Origin: Lentimicrobium sp.
GTDB taxonomy: Bacteria; Bacteroidota; Bacteroidia; Bacteroidales; Lentimicrobiaceae
Length of the DNA stretch: 42,537 nucleotides
Direction of reading: 5' to 3'
NCBI GenBank assembly: GCA_023957275.1
Contig: JAMLHF010000040.1
Coordinates: forward strand, 1 to 42,537
Shown: positions 42,533 to 42,537 of the stretch, in pieces
How positions within the stretch are numbered: position 1 is the first letter of the stretch
Layout of the letters: every line of letters starts with the position of its first letter
Notes under the pieces: generated by a model
What the model saw: only the letters and a program-made list of their open reading frames with translations
The model's database searches: none
What the model was told of the DNA's origin: nothing
Position numbers and translations under genes: made by a program

Positions 42533-42537
42533 CAGAC

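Overview
The window looks like a chromosomal segment of a member of the Bacteroidota, most likely an anaerobic Bacteroidales-type organism. The evidence is several proteins with type IX secretion (T9SS, Por) C-terminal sorting domains, promoter-like boxes of the Bacteroidota TAnnTTTG -7 class in front of many genes, the ExbB/small membrane protein/ExbD/ExbD operon, and the acpP-fabF-rnc order. Species cannot be assigned from the sequence alone.

Layout. Positions 1-3802 hold the 3' part of a secreted papain-like peptidase / beta-helix / T9SS protein whose reading frame is broken several times. 3875-6124 (minus) is acpP-fabF-rnc. 6547-12208 (plus) runs from a tiny membrane protein through a 1199-residue envelope protein with a cytosolic zinc ribbon, a lipoprotein and a four-helix membrane protein to a haem-type (CxxCH) lipoprotein. 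It converges on 12252-16422 (minus), four genes of which three start with zinc ribbons (Yip1-like, five-ribbon anchor protein, AIM24), plus a two-helix membrane protein. This two-armed zinc-ribbon cluster is the least explained gene set here.

16911-18843 (minus) holds an LpxH-like phosphoesterase and mnmA. 19366-23546 is a visibly AT-richer island of four T9SS genes sharing nearly identical C-terminal DNA; the first is interrupted at a C9 tract. The island is bounded by two copies of the mnmA 5' end, the right-hand one a fragment at 23687-23722. 23850-23990 carries two related hairpin repeats.

24114-26520 is a divergent threonine-degradation pair (threonine dehydrogenase / kbl) with a promoter for each. 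26860-29016 is recQ. 29287-30429 is an AAA/DUF4143 ATPase bracketed on both sides by two tandem copies of the same 32-bp palindromic unit, a strong hint of a discrete mobile or self-regulated unit. Then follow a fused SpmA/SpmB transporter-like protein, a beta-CASP ribonuclease, the ExbB/ExbD operon, tRNA-Ser(GGA), asparaginase, TatD nuclease, a glycosyltransferase 9, a LOG-family protein, lipB, a secreted M64 metallopeptidase and tRNA-Arg(CCT). The last 450 bases contain a terminator, a repeated palindrome and a terminal promoter-like box, but no gene I can support.

Functionally most of the window is housekeeping (fatty acid, lipoate, RNA and tRNA metabolism, DNA repair, energy transduction to the outer membrane) interrupted by accessory surface-protein loci and the repeat-flanked ATPase.
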